DNA of 64,000 bases from Olivibacter sp036959255 (GCF_036959255.1 NZ_JAWMTI010000003.1:682001-746000); one strand, 5' to 3'; counted from the first letter of the stretch, positions 44,771-54,338 are shown. Notes: a model not told the origin generated them from the sequence alone. A program made the numbers and translations.

Positions 44771-45454
44771 TCAGTTATTCACTAATTGTATTTGGTTGGC
44801 AATATTGGTTTTACCATTAATTAAGTCTAACACTGACGTACGAAGCATAACTGCCTTTTTTGTACCAGACACTTTTGCTTGTTTGTTAGTCAACTGTTTT
44901 ACCATGTTATCAAAGCGATAAATGCTGGTATAAGAAGCCGTGTTAAATATCTCTTTATCCGCATCTTTCAACTTTGCATAAGCACTCTTAGCTTCGGGAG
45001 CATACGTATAGACTCGGGAAAACAATTGTTTTCCTGTATCAAAATTGTATAAAGACTTTCCAGTAGGTTTGATCTTTAATTTTTCATAAATGACTTTACT
45101 GATATGATTTAGATTATCGATTCTCTCAAAAGAATAGCTAATAGAAATGATAAAGTTCTCAAAGTCTATTCGATGTCCAACAGCACTTATTCCAGGCGTT
45201 TTTTTCAGTATCGTAACCGCCTCATTTAACTCACGTTGAATTTGAGTCTTACTAGGTACCTTATAGCCATTAATGCTGTCCAATAACATCACTGATGCGA
45301 GTTTAGTCTTACTTTGACTCAGGTTGAGTGTCACGGTCATGTTTCCCGAACCACTTTTATGGACATCAAGTTCTTCGATCACCTCAAAACAAGAGCTCAG
45401 GCTAAAAAGGCTTAAGAAGAGCAATGTGCAAATATATTTAGTCTTTAGGATCAT
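44771..45454 (-). CDS. Hypothetical lipoprotein, first gene of the DUF4836 unit
   Basis: 227 aa from the ATG at 45454. A TTG frame starting at 45475 overlaps the -7 promoter box and is therefore rejected. The N-terminus is a lipoprotein signal ending FSLSSCFEV. The mature protein shows two repeated lysine-rich alpha/beta halves and no recognised domain. It opens the three-gene operon with DUF4836 and the membrane-anchored protein, suggesting a shared envelope role. Confidence 0.72.
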   Translation of the reverse strand: MILKTKYICTLLFLSLFSLSSCFEVIEELDVHKSGSGNMTVTLNLSQSKTKLASVMLLDSINGYKVPSKTQIQRELNEAVTILKKTPGISAVGHRIDFENFIISISYSFERIDNLNHISKVIYEKLKIKPTGKSLYNFDTGKQLFSRVYTYAPEAKSAYAKLKDADKEIFNTASYTSIYRFDNMVKQLTNKQAKVSGTKKAVMLRTSVLDLINGKTNIANQIQLVNN

Positions 45455-45472
45455 CTTTTTCTTTCTACCGAG

Positions 45473-45480
45473 CAAAAGTA
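45473..45480 (-). promoter_or_regulatory. -7 promoter element of the DUF4836 operon
   Basis: Minus-strand TACTTTTG (TAnnTTTG) lies 18 bp before the ATG at 45454. No -33 TTTG is present at the usual spacing; instead a conserved dyad half (45506-45518) lies just upstream, hinting at activator-dependent transcription. Confidence 0.5.
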
Positions 45481-45505
45481 GAGAAAAGAAACAGTTCGAG
45501 GCTAA

Positions 45506-45518
45506 CTGATTTCAGGGG
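45506..45518. promoter_or_regulatory. Second copy of the CCCCTGAAATCAG motif
   Basis: CTGATTTCAGGGG is the exact reverse complement of the first 13 bases of the dyad at 16527-16541. It is 25 bp upstream of the -7 box of the DUF4836 operon, where an activator would sit. Two occurrences only; the regulator is unknown. Confidence 0.4.
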
Positions 45519-45647
45519 TTTCTAAGGTAACGGGTTTTTAAGGCAAAAGCCAGCTTAAGTGCACCAACCACATTAAAATTTATACCTAGCACCTCAGATT
45601 CCATAGTTATATTCCGTAACTTTATAGATTAAAAAAGGAATGGAGTC

Positions 45648-46508
45648 ATGGCAAAAGTAAAAAATATAATGATCAGCGGCAGTAATAATCGGCCGATGGT
45701 TCTTGATATTTTTTTTAACGAGTCAAGGCATTATCAGCCCACCATTATATATGCGCATGGCTTCAATGGATTTAAAGATTGGGGAAACTTCGATTTGATC
45801 GCCGAACAATTTCTCGCTTCAGGCTTTACATTTATAAAGTTCAATTTTTCTCATAATGGCACCTCTCCCGATCAGCCGGAAAATTTCGTTGATTTATCCG
45901 CTTTCGGTGAAAACAACTACAGCAAGCAACTTTACGATCTAGAGCAGGTAATAAACTGGGTACAAAATAGTTGCAACCCTTATTTACGATGCATTGATAG
46001 AAAACGTATTGGCTTAATCGGTCATAGTATGGGGGGCGGTATTAGCGTTATTAAGGCGTCCGAAGACCCTCGCATTAAGGCCCTGATAACCTGGTCCGCC
46101 AATGCGGTCTGTAAAACACCCTGGGGAAATTGGTCAAAAGAAAAAATGCTGGACTGGAAGCAAGAAGGTGTGACTTATTATGTAAACAGTCGTACAAGGC
46201 AAAAAATGCCACTAAACTATCAGTTGTATGAAGATTACTTAAATAACGACAAGCGTTTAGATATTATAAGGGCGGCATCGTCTATCGATATCCCCTGGAT
46301 GATTTGTCATGGCACTGAAGATACTAATGTACCTTTAAGTCATGCGTACAACTTAAAAGAAGCTAATTTACGAGCCGTTATGGTGACTGTTTCCGCTAAT
46401 CATGTTTTCGGAAGAAAACACCCTTGGTATGAACCGATTCAACCGCCCCCCATGCAAGAAGTATTGAACCGAAACATTTTATTCTTGAAGCAACATCTTG
46501 ATCAATAG
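45648..46508 (+). CDS. Alpha/beta hydrolase (dienelactone-hydrolase-like)
   Basis: 286 aa cytoplasmic hydrolase. The oxyanion loop YAHGFNGFKDW, the nucleophile elbow GLIGHSMGGG (Ser127), an acid in CHGTEDTNVP and the final His in SANHVFGRKHP give a complete triad in the right order. The substrate is unknown. A GGAATGG sequence precedes the ATG. It is monocistronic, about 190 bp from the divergent DUF4836 unit and 107 bp from the alkylation-repair operon. Confidence 0.83.
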   Translation: MAKVKNIMISGSNNRPMVLDIFFNESRHYQPTIIYAHGFNGFKDWGNFDLIAEQFLASGFTFIKFNFSHNGTSPDQPENFVDLSAFGENNYSKQLYDLEQVINWVQNSCNPYLRCIDRKRIGLIGHSMGGGISVIKASEDPRIKALITWSANAVCKTPWGNWSKEKMLDWKQEGVTYYVNSRTRQKMPLNYQLYEDYLNNDKRLDIIRAASSIDIPWMICHGTEDTNVPLSHAYNLKEANLRAVMVTVSANHVFGRKHPWYEPIQPPPMQEVLNRNILFLKQHLDQ

Positions 46509-46568
46509 CGTTGTTTTAAGCTGTTGGCTTTTTTATTTTTGAATTTATCAAACGCGCAAGAATCGGGT

Positions 46569-46598
46569 TTTGGCATCCTTCGTCTTTGGCTAGCTTTG
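46569..46598 (+). promoter_or_regulatory. Promoter of the alkylation-repair operon
   Basis: TTTG at 46569-46572 and TAGCTTTG at 46591-46598, 18 bp apart, fit the Bacteroidota -33/-7 consensus, and end 17 bp before the ATG at 46616. Confidence 0.65.
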
Positions 46599-46615
46599 AA
46601 AAAAATAGTTAACTT

Positions 46616-47473
46616 ATGGAAACGCAACAACAATTAGACTTTAATAGAATCGCAGCTTCCATTGCTTTCATTAAAGAACACTTCAAAAGTCAGCCGAGCT
46701 TGGAACAGATCGCTGAACATGTACATTTAAGTCCATACCATTTTCAACGGATGTTTCAAGATTGGGCAGGAGTTTCGCCTAAGAAATTCTTGCAGTACCT
46801 CACTGTTGAGCATGCAAAAAATATGCTTAAAGAAAACCATTCGACGCTCTTCGATACAGCTTACGAAAGCGGACTTTCAGGTACGGGACGACTACATGAT
46901 CTTTTCATAAATATTGAAGGAATGACCCCTGGGGAATATAAAAACGGTGGGATATCATTAACGATTAATTACAGCTTTGCCGAAAGTCCTTTTGGCAATA
47001 TTATTGTCGCCTCTACGCATAAAGGTATATGCTATATGGCTTTTGCAGACGAGGGAAGAGATGTCGCTTTCGACACCCTTCGATCTGTATTTCCAAATGC
47101 TCGATATCAGCAATTAGTTGATAACTTTCAACAACATGCTTTATTTATCTTTGATCAAGATTGGAACAAGATTAAAGAGATTAAATTGCATCTAAAGGGT
47201 ACACCGTTTCAAATAAAAATTTGGGAGACACTTCTACAAATTCCGATAGGTACGCTTACAACCTACGCTCAGTTGGCGGAGCGATGGGGGAATAAATTAG
47301 CATCAAGAGCCGTGGGAAGTGCGGTTGGGGCCAACCCCGTTGCCTTGTTAATACCGTGTCACCGCGTTATCAGATCCACCGGTGAAACCGGACAGTACCA
47401 TTGGGGAAGTTCACGAAAACAAGCAATTATTGGTTGGGAAGCCGCACGAACAGAACTATACATAGAAAAATAA
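46616..47473 (+). CDS. Bifunctional AraC-type regulator / methylated-DNA-[protein]-cysteine S-methyltransferase
   Basis: 285 aa fusion. Residues 10-110 are an AraC-type DNA-binding domain (LEQIAEHVHLSPYHFQRMFQ). Residues 195-285 are the O6-methylguanine methyltransferase domain: GTPFQIKIWETLLQIPIGTL, then the acceptor Cys248 in LLIPCHRVIRSTG, then GWEAAR. Compared with E. coli Ada it lacks the N-terminal zinc/methylphosphotriester domain. It repairs alkylated guanine by transferring the methyl group to itself and may regulate its own operon. AlkB follows 11 bp later. Confidence 0.92.
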   Translation: METQQQLDFNRIAASIAFIKEHFKSQPSLEQIAEHVHLSPYHFQRMFQDWAGVSPKKFLQYLTVEHAKNMLKENHSTLFDTAYESGLSGTGRLHDLFINIEGMTPGEYKNGGISLTINYSFAESPFGNIIVASTHKGICYMAFADEGRDVAFDTLRSVFPNARYQQLVDNFQQHALFIFDQDWNKIKEIKLHLKGTPFQIKIWETLLQIPIGTLTTYAQLAERWGNKLASRAVGSAVGANPVALLIPCHRVIRSTGETGQYHWGSSRKQAIIGWEAARTELYIEK

Positions 47474-47484
47474 AGGCAAGATCA

Positions 47485-48075
47485 ATGATGCCGAATAATT
47501 TATTATCGAAGGACGGAGAAGTTTATCTCTATCAAAATTTCTTCTCACACTTAGAAGAAAGCCATTTATTTACAATCCTTAAGCAGCAAACACTGTGGCG
47601 TCAAGAGTCCATTAGGATAATGGGCAACCAAGTTCTACAACCACGTTTAACGGCACTTTATGGTGATGTTGATAAATCATATAGTTATTCAGGCATTACG
47701 ATGAATCCGGAAAAATGGACGGACGATCTGCTATTCATCAAGAAAAAAATAGAAGCGTTTTTAGGGCAAAAGTTTAGCACCGTGCTACTTAATTATTATC
47801 GAAATGGGACAGACAGTATGGGTTGGCATCGTGATAATGAGCAATCATTGGGTAGAAATCCGGTGATTGTTTCCATTAGCCTTGGAGCTTCTCGTCCCTT
47901 TCTACTTCGACATTACGATGACCGGGAATTACGTATTAAAATTAATTTGACACCTGGCAGCTTACTACTTATGAAAGGTGCCACACAACATCACTGGCAA
48001 CATAGCTTACCAAAAGTGCCGAAATTGGCGGAAGCAAGAATTAATTTGACTTTTAGAACGATCACAAACTACTAA
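47485..48075 (+). CDS. alkB: AlkB-like 2-oxoglutarate/Fe(II)-dependent DNA dealkylase
   Basis: About 196 aa from the ATG at 47485; a second ATG follows directly. A longer frame (47401) overlaps the upstream gene by 73 bp and is rejected. Iron ligands are His and Asp of WHRDNEQSLG and the His of ATQHHWQHSLPK, with the 2-oxoglutarate Arg in RINLTFR. The N-(R)-x-LG-N-PVIVSISLGASRPFLLRH core is that of AlkB/ALKBH2-3-type enzymes. It removes methyl groups from 1-methyladenine and 3-methylcytosine. The pairing with the MGMT gene makes a direct-reversal repair operon. Confidence 0.92.
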   Translation: MMPNNLLSKDGEVYLYQNFFSHLEESHLFTILKQQTLWRQESIRIMGNQVLQPRLTALYGDVDKSYSYSGITMNPEKWTDDLLFIKKKIEAFLGQKFSTVLLNYYRNGTDSMGWHRDNEQSLGRNPVIVSISLGASRPFLLRHYDDRELRIKINLTPGSLLLMKGATQHHWQHSLPKVPKLAEARINLTFRTITNY

Positions 48076-48093
48076 AGTTGTCCAGGTTAAAAC

Positions 48094-48130
48094 AAAAAGT
48101 AAGGGAAGATATTTTCTTCCCTTACTTTTT
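48094..48130. terminator. Bidirectional terminator between alkB and GH88
   Basis: A perfect 16-bp stem (48094-48109 with 48115-48130) has a 5-nt loop, flanked by A-run and T-run, so it can stop both the alkB transcript and the converging polysaccharide-locus transcript. It reaches the GH88 stop codon. Confidence 0.9.
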
Positions 48131-49344
48131 TAATTTTTTAACAGATTCCGATACCTTAACAAGGCCTCTACATAATAATAGTCAGCATAGGTCAAAGGCA
48201 CATCAATCTCACTGTTATGTGGTATCGAACCAACACTATGCATTAAAATAAAGCCTCCATTACTCCCAATTGGCGCTTTATACGCGTCGGATGACAGGCT
48301 AACGAGCATCTTCTCCGCCGCACTTACAAATTGTTTTGCTCGTTTGCCTTTTACGTAGGTGCTCAACTCCAACAGCGCGGAAGCAATGATGGAAGCAGAA
48401 GACGCATCTCGATACTGCTTATATTGAACCGCGTAAGGGCTGTTAGCGGCCAAATCAGGTGCATTAAAGTCCCAATAGGGTACCATATCTTGAGGCATAT
48501 TGGGATGATTCAAAACATAATCGGCTATTTTTTCGGCAAATTGCAAATATTCCTTTCGCTTTGTTTCTCGGTACATCATCGTATAACCGTACAAACCCCA
48601 AGCTTGTCCTCTTGCCCATGCTGATTCGTCAAAAGCACCTTGCGCCGTCTTTTTAGCAATAACCTTTCCTGTTTGCGGGTTGTAATCAATCACGTGATAA
48701 GAGCTCATATCACTGCGATAATGATTTTTCATAGTTGTATTAGCGTGTGTTATGGCGATATCACGAAACTTGTTTTCACCACTAATTTTGCTCACCTGCG
48801 TCAGAAATTCCAAGTTCATCATATTATCGATAATCACCGGGTAGGTCCAACCTTCCCATGAACGGATTGTTTTAGTGGTTGCATTAAAGCGGCTAATCAA
48901 GGAGTTGGCACCAGTCAGAAGAATGTTACTGTAAGCACTGCTATCTCCTGTAATGCGTAATGCATTTCCAAAACTGCAATAGAGCATGAAACCCAAATCA
49001 TGCGTAGTGGTATTGTCCTTCTCCTTCTCTAACAATTTCAATTTCTGTTTCGCCTTGTCCAAAAGTTCACTGTTACCACTATATTCATATAGGTATAAAA
49101 GCGTACCTGGATAAAATCCGGAGGTCCACCAACCTGTACCGGATGATATGGCTTTCCCTCCCTCGTAGGTTCGAGGAAGTCTATCGTCCGGAGTATTAGC
49201 ACCTAAATGGATTATTTGTTGTACTGCATTATCCAAATTTCCATCAATAAAATCCGCGGTTAGCTTATATTGTGCCTTTACAGAAGGTATAAATAGTATA
49301 CCCAGAAAAAGCAGCAGTGTGCTCATTTTTAAATGATTTGTCAT
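48130..49344 (-). CDS. Glycoside hydrolase family 88 (unsaturated glucuronyl hydrolase)
   Basis: 404 aa with a signal peptide (LKMSTLLLFLGILFIPSVKAQ). The (alpha/alpha)6-barrel GH88 signatures are SSGTGWWTSGFYPGTLLYLY, TTTHDLGFMLYCSFGNAL with the catalytic Asp, the second Asp region WTYPVIIDNMMNLEF, and DESAWARGQAWGLYGYTMM. GH88 enzymes hydrate the double bond of 4,5-unsaturated uronyl ends left by polysaccharide lyases, so this organism takes in lyase products of a uronic-acid polymer. It lies 12 bp downstream of susD. Confidence 0.93.
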   Translation of the reverse strand: MTNHLKMSTLLLFLGILFIPSVKAQYKLTADFIDGNLDNAVQQIIHLGANTPDDRLPRTYEGGKAISSGTGWWTSGFYPGTLLYLYEYSGNSELLDKAKQKLKLLEKEKDNTTTHDLGFMLYCSFGNALRITGDSSAYSNILLTGANSLISRFNATTKTIRSWEGWTYPVIIDNMMNLEFLTQVSKISGENKFRDIAITHANTTMKNHYRSDMSSYHVIDYNPQTGKVIAKKTAQGAFDESAWARGQAWGLYGYTMMYRETKRKEYLQFAEKIADYVLNHPNMPQDMVPYWDFNAPDLAANSPYAVQYKQYRDASSASIIASALLELSTYVKGKRAKQFVSAAEKMLVSLSSDAYKAPIGSNGGFILMHSVGSIPHNSEIDVPLTYADYYYVEALLRYRNLLKN

Positions 49345-49356
49345 ATGTATCCATTT

Positions 49357-50862
49357 TTAATAACCTTCATTCTGGGGTAAGAGATTCGCATTTCTACCAA
49401 TTTCTTCCTGTGGGATTGGCAAGAGTTTATGGAATGGCTTTATATTTTCTCTTTTCTCATAAGCCCCTTCGCGCGTAAATGCCTCCACTACTATATCCCA
49501 ACGTTTCAAATCGTACCAACGTTTCCATTCAAAAGCAAGTTCTACTCTCCGCTCCTCTCTCACAGCTGCTCGAAAGGCTTCTTGATCTAATCCAACAGGA
49601 ACATCCATTGGTATGGCCTTTGTTCCATTTGGTGTATTACGCGCTCGCCTCCTAACAGCATTCAGGTATTCATAAGCCTTTGCTGTTGGGCCGCCATTAC
49701 TTTCGTTGAGTGATTCCGCCGCCATAAGTAAAACCTCAGCATAACGAAAGATAACGTGTTTAATATCGGAATCAGCACCTTCCGCATTGGCATTGGCCCC
49801 TGGATATAAACACCACTTGGCCGTATGTATACGGGGCCACCTCCACTGTTGATAGGGGGTCATAACTCCTTTTATGGGAGTTTCTGTTAAGTAACTAACC
49901 TGCTTTCTGTAATCGTTATCATCAAAACTCCCATACATGCCCGGAGAAGGGACCAATACGCTCCAACCCAGCATATCAGCATCACGAACTCCCGTCATCG
50001 GAGCAGTATAATCTTGGTTTGTCCCATTCTCACCGGTAATACCACCCATAAAATCAACTACCCAAATGTGTTCAAGCTGATGACCTAGGTCGGCTTTCCA
50101 TAAATCTTGATAGTCGTTAACTAGGCCATAATGGTATTTGCCGGCGTCGTTAATGACCGATTCTGCATGCTCAGCAGCCTTATCCCATTGTTGTAAAATC
50201 AGATACACTGATGATAATAAGGTATGAGCGGCGCCTTTGGTTGCTCTTGATTTAATGTTACTTGGAAAGGCATCCGGTAGGTAGCTGACACCAAACTCAC
50301 AATCCTCTATAATACGCTGATAAACTTCATCTGAAGAAGTTTTATTAATATCCTTGATGGTATTGGGATCTGTTACAAATTCACCTATATAAGGGATATC
50401 ACCGAACAACTGGACGAGATGATAGTAATTTAAGGCTCTTACCATCCGTGCTTCCGCAATAAGCGCATTTTTTTTTGCTTCGTCCATCTGCACATTCGGA
50501 ATACCATCGATGGCAGCGTTGGCTGCGCCGATGCCCAAATATGCTAAACGCCACACAGCAAGTATATCCTGATTACTACCATCGTGGGTAAAACCATTCA
50601 ACTGTATACGGCTCGATTGCGTCCCTATATCCGCAATATCGATATCATCGCCCAACAGTTGTAATACCATTGTTAAGCGTCTTCCATAGAAATTATCACT
50701 GCTCAACAAAGCATAAGACCCCATTACCGCGGCTTCTGCGTCCGCTTCTGTATTAAAATATTGGCCAGGGACTAAAATACTTATCGGTTCTTCGTCCAAT
50801 TTGGTGCAAGCAGAAAAGATAAGTATTGTGAATACATATATATATTTCAAAAGCTCTTTCAT
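49357..50862 (-). CDS. susD: SusD/RagB-family outer-membrane glycan-binding lipoprotein
   Basis: 501 aa. The signal ends IFSACTKL (lipobox Cys19). SusD features: N-terminal domain with LLSSDNFYGRR, TPR-like helical core (YYHLVQLFGDIPYIGEFV; RATKGAAHTLLSSVYLILQQW), then HVIFRYAEVLLMAAE and the C-terminal EERRVELAFEWKRWYDLKRW. It caps the SusC barrel and captures oligosaccharide. It lies 18 bp downstream of SusC and precedes GH88. Confidence 0.95.
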   Translation of the reverse strand: MKELLKYIYVFTILIFSACTKLDEEPISILVPGQYFNTEADAEAAVMGSYALLSSDNFYGRRLTMVLQLLGDDIDIADIGTQSSRIQLNGFTHDGSNQDILAVWRLAYLGIGAANAAIDGIPNVQMDEAKKNALIAEARMVRALNYYHLVQLFGDIPYIGEFVTDPNTIKDINKTSSDEVYQRIIEDCEFGVSYLPDAFPSNIKSRATKGAAHTLLSSVYLILQQWDKAAEHAESVINDAGKYHYGLVNDYQDLWKADLGHQLEHIWVVDFMGGITGENGTNQDYTAPMTGVRDADMLGWSVLVPSPGMYGSFDDNDYRKQVSYLTETPIKGVMTPYQQWRWPRIHTAKWCLYPGANANAEGADSDIKHVIFRYAEVLLMAAESLNESNGGPTAKAYEYLNAVRRRARNTPNGTKAIPMDVPVGLDQEAFRAAVREERRVELAFEWKRWYDLKRWDIVVEAFTREGAYEKRENIKPFHKLLPIPQEEIGRNANLLPQNEGY

Positions 50863-50880
50863 TGTCTATTTCTCATTAAC

Positions 50881-53800
50881 TTAAAATCCAACATTTATTC
50901 CCAAGGTAACCGACTTCACATTTGGATATCCCATATAGTCAAGTCCTACGTTTCGATTTGAGTCCTGAAAACTAACTTCCGGATCATATCCCTTGTAATT
51001 TGTAATGGTTACTATGTTTTGCGCACTTGCATAGACCCTTAATCGGCTCACTTGCAATTTCCCCAACATAAACTTCGGAAAGTTATAACCCAATGCAATA
51101 TTTTTTAGTCGTAGATAAGAACCATCTTCCACCCACCGCGACGAAACTTCCGGATTATTGGACGCACTTGCTCGAGGTACATCAGTATTTGTGTTAGTAG
51201 GCGTCCATCTATTCAATGCGTCTTTGGTTGCGTTTCCCTTTCCAGCCATCCAATCAAGTTCCATCCGGGTGATATTCAACATATCATTACCTTGACTTCC
51301 CTGAAAGAAAATATTTAGGTCAAAATTTTTATATCGAAGATCATTATTGAAACCATAGATAAAGTCAGGATGCGGATTACCGATAATGGTGCGATCGTCT
51401 GCATTGATCACGCCATTTGGCCCATCCGTTAAATTGTTATTAGCATCACGCCCATATATATCACGGTACTTCACATCACCAGGCACTTTATTAGGAGATG
51501 CTGAAAAGTCATCGCCTTCTTGGTACAATCCATCAAACTGCCATCCATAAAAGGCACCCACAACCTCACCCACACGAAGAATCTGTGATTCCGTTGACAA
51601 CATATGACCGGGAATTGTATTATAACGGATATCTCCACCTGGCAATTGAAGGATTTTGTTTCGATTGAAGGTAATGTTGAAATCGCTGGTCCAGGTAAAA
51701 TCTTCTCCCTTAATATTGATTGTATTCAGCGCAAGTTCCCATCCTTTATTCTCTACACTTCCGATGTTCTGCAACGAAACCGTGTACCCGGAATAAATAG
51801 GAAGAGGTACTTCATAAAGAAGATCGACTGTTTTTTTATAATAATAATCAACGGAAAGATTAAGCCTTCCATTCAAAAAACCGATATCTAAACCTGCATC
51901 CGTTTGCTTAGTTGTTTCCCAGGTAAGATTAGGATTGGCCACATTGGTTGGTCTTACAGCATTAATCGGTGTTCCATTAATCGTTGCGAGTGTTGGAGAA
52001 AAACGTGCTAACGACATGTAAGAACCGATCTCTGTATTACCAGTTTCCCCATAGCTGGTACGAATTTTAAGATTCGATATCGCTTCCACCGATTGCATAA
52101 ATGGCTCTTGACTTATATTCCAAGCCAAAGCCCCTGATGGAAAAAAAGCCCATTTATTGTTGTCACCGAAGCGTGATGAGCCATCATAACGACCCGTAAC
52201 TGTCAGTAAATATTTACCTTTGTAATTATAGTTAACCCTTCCATAGAACGAAGACATCACCCAATCTATTAATTCCGAAGCTGCATTCTGATAATTAGAT
52301 CCAGCACCTAGATTCCAGAACGAAAAGTTATCAGAAACGAAGTTTCGATTATAAGCTCCCCAGGTTTCATTTCTAAAAGATTGATATGAGTATCCCCCCA
52401 TTGCCTCTATATTGTGTACATCCTGAAAGCTTTTGGTATAGGTTAAAAAGTTTTCGTTAATCACATTCGTATTTTTGTGTGCCGTGATACTTCCTGCCCC
52501 TCCGTAATTACGTCCTTCAACTAAATTTTGTGTCACATAGTTTCCCGTGCGCTGATTGCTAATTTGGACCCCAAGTGTACTGCGGAATTTTAGTCCTTTT
52601 AATAATTCAAGCTCACCATAGGCATTTCCTTGAAACAAATCGGTTATTTGCTCATTTTTTCGTTCCCGCGCAACAGCAACCGGATTGTCGTGTGGATCAC
52701 CCACTTGCTTTAATGTATATTTGCCATTGGCATCATATACGCCTTGCAAAGGATCAAAACGCAATGCGCCTGAAATCACACCTGCACTGGACGTCCCGCT
52801 ACTTGTTTCTTGCGTCCTCACACCATCGAGATCATTTCTAATAAAAAATAGCTTCGTACCTAGACGTACCCGCTCCGACACCTTTACGTCTAGATTGGAA
52901 GTCCCTGAAAGTCGTCTGAAATCAGAATTGATAACCGTACCTTTTTGTCCGTAATGACTAAGTGAAGTATAGTATCTGACATGTTCGCTTCCGCCCGAAA
53001 CAGCGAGTTGATTATTAACCAGTGCACCCGTTCTGAAAATCAAATCTTGCCAATCAGTCCCCTCACCGTAAGATGCCGGATCAGGATAGGGAATATTTGA
53101 ATTCCCGCTGTTTCTATAGATATCATTAATATACTCAGCAAACTCTCGCCCGTTTAAAAGATCGAGTTTTTTACCAATCTTTTGAATGGAGTAAGAATTA
53201 TTGAAATCGATAACGGGCCGACCAACTTTTCCTTTCTTAGTCGTTACCATAATAACCCCATTAGCTCCTCTAGATCCATATATTGCTGTTGCTGATGCAT
53301 CTTTTAGCACTTCGACCGACTCCACATCTTCTGGAGGAGGTGGGGTCCCACCGGCAAAACCATCTACTACGTAAAGCGGATCACTGCTGGCATTGATGGA
53401 AGTACCTCCCCTAATTCGGACACGAGGAGCTTTACCTGGTTCACCATTAACGCTGGAAACGGCTACGCCGGGCGATCTGCCCTGAAGTGCTTGAGCAGTT
53501 CCTGCCACAGGAAATGCGGCTATTTTTTCGGACGAAACGGATGCAACCGATCCAGTTAAATCACTCTTTCGCTGTGTTCCATATCCCACCACCACCACTT
53601 CGTCCAAAGCCGCGTCTTCTGCTTCAAGCTGAACGTTTATACTGGTTTGCCCGCTTTTCAACAATAGTTCTTGGCGCTGAAAACCAATATAACTAATTAG
53701 CAGTGTAGCATTTTGCGGTACTTTTAAGGTAAAAAGGCCTTGTTCATTTGTTTGGGTTCCTCTATTAACGAGCCCCTTTACACTTACGGAAACACCAGGT

Positions 53801-54231
53801 AATATTCTACCGCTATTATCTGTTATTTTACCGGAAACAGTTATCTCCTGTTGCACATCAGCTATTGACGATTTTTTGGAAATAACAATATTTTTATCTA
53901 TTATCTTATAGTTTAACCCCTGATTAGCTAAACATTCCTCCATGGCTTGTACTACCGAAGCATTCTCCAAATCAACACTTACAGGAAGCGTATTTTTTAG
54001 CGTACTTGCAGTGTACAGCACATTGTAACCCGATTGTTTTCGTATTTCGTTGAAAATTTCATGTAAAGAAACATGCTTCTTGTGCATGGTCAACTTTTGA
54101 GCGGAAACCGTCGCATTGACTTCTAATACACCGGCTAAGACCAAGATAAGTGACAACTTCATGATCAATATAGGTTTAAATTTGACATAGTCCTTCCTCC
54201 TATGCCATATTGTAGCAGTTATTTTATACAT
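50881..54231 (-). CDS. susC: SusC/RagA TonB-dependent outer-membrane transporter with STN domain
   Basis: 1116 aa. After an N-terminal membrane signal (about 20-44, ending TVSAQ) there is a secretin/TonB short N-terminal (STN) domain at about 50-118, which signals to a FecR anti-sigma factor. A carboxypeptidase-D-like domain covers about 130-205, then the plug with EVVVVGYGTQRK and VRIRGGTSINASSDPLYVVDG, and the 22-strand barrel. The STN domain matches the ECF sigma/FecR pair directly upstream, so substrate binding should induce the locus. It imports the glycan oligosaccharide bound by SusD. Confidence 0.95.
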   Translation of the reverse strand: MYKITATIWHRRKDYVKFKPILIMKLSLILVLAGVLEVNATVSAQKLTMHKKHVSLHEIFNEIRKQSGYNVLYTASTLKNTLPVSVDLENASVVQAMEECLANQGLNYKIIDKNIVISKKSSIADVQQEITVSGKITDNSGRILPGVSVSVKGLVNRGTQTNEQGLFTLKVPQNATLLISYIGFQRQELLLKSGQTSINVQLEAEDAALDEVVVVGYGTQRKSDLTGSVASVSSEKIAAFPVAGTAQALQGRSPGVAVSSVNGEPGKAPRVRIRGGTSINASSDPLYVVDGFAGGTPPPPEDVESVEVLKDASATAIYGSRGANGVIMVTTKKGKVGRPVIDFNNSYSIQKIGKKLDLLNGREFAEYINDIYRNSGNSNIPYPDPASYGEGTDWQDLIFRTGALVNNQLAVSGGSEHVRYYTSLSHYGQKGTVINSDFRRLSGTSNLDVKVSERVRLGTKLFFIRNDLDGVRTQETSSGTSSAGVISGALRFDPLQGVYDANGKYTLKQVGDPHDNPVAVARERKNEQITDLFQGNAYGELELLKGLKFRSTLGVQISNQRTGNYVTQNLVEGRNYGGAGSITAHKNTNVINENFLTYTKSFQDVHNIEAMGGYSYQSFRNETWGAYNRNFVSDNFSFWNLGAGSNYQNAASELIDWVMSSFYGRVNYNYKGKYLLTVTGRYDGSSRFGDNNKWAFFPSGALAWNISQEPFMQSVEAISNLKIRTSYGETGNTEIGSYMSLARFSPTLATINGTPINAVRPTNVANPNLTWETTKQTDAGLDIGFLNGRLNLSVDYYYKKTVDLLYEVPLPIYSGYTVSLQNIGSVENKGWELALNTINIKGEDFTWTSDFNITFNRNKILQLPGGDIRYNTIPGHMLSTESQILRVGEVVGAFYGWQFDGLYQEGDDFSASPNKVPGDVKYRDIYGRDANNNLTDGPNGVINADDRTIIGNPHPDFIYGFNNDLRYKNFDLNIFFQGSQGNDMLNITRMELDWMAGKGNATKDALNRWTPTNTNTDVPRASASNNPEVSSRWVEDGSYLRLKNIALGYNFPKFMLGKLQVSRLRVYASAQNIVTITNYKGYDPEVSFQDSNRNVGLDYMGYPNVKSVTLGINVGF

Positions 54232-54287
54232 TTGATTAGGTTAAAGAATTGGTAATTTGATTCGATCTTTAATCCGGCATTGTGCCT

Positions 54288-54319
54288 ACTATCAGAGGCG
54301 TTGCACCGCCTTTGATAGT
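54288..54319. repeat. Hairpin between fecR and susC
   Basis: A 13-bp stem with one G-T pair (54288-54300 with 54307-54319) and 6-nt loop lies 57 bp before the susC start. On the minus strand no T-run follows, so it may be an attenuator or an mRNA processing site separating regulator from transporter expression rather than a full terminator. On the plus strand T-rich sequence follows, but no gene ends there. Confidence 0.55.
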
Positions 54320-54338
54320 TTTTAATTTTGTTTTTTGG

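Noticed and set aside
45455..45475. TTG start for the lipoprotein of the DUF4836 unit
   Set aside because: It overlaps the TAnnTTTG promoter box; the ATG at 45454 gives a normal lipoprotein signal.
47401..47484. Longer N-terminus for AlkB overlapping the MGMT gene by 73 bp
   Set aside because: The extra residues are the shifted reading of the conserved MGMT C-terminus; the ATG at 47485, 11 bp after the MGMT stop, fits better.
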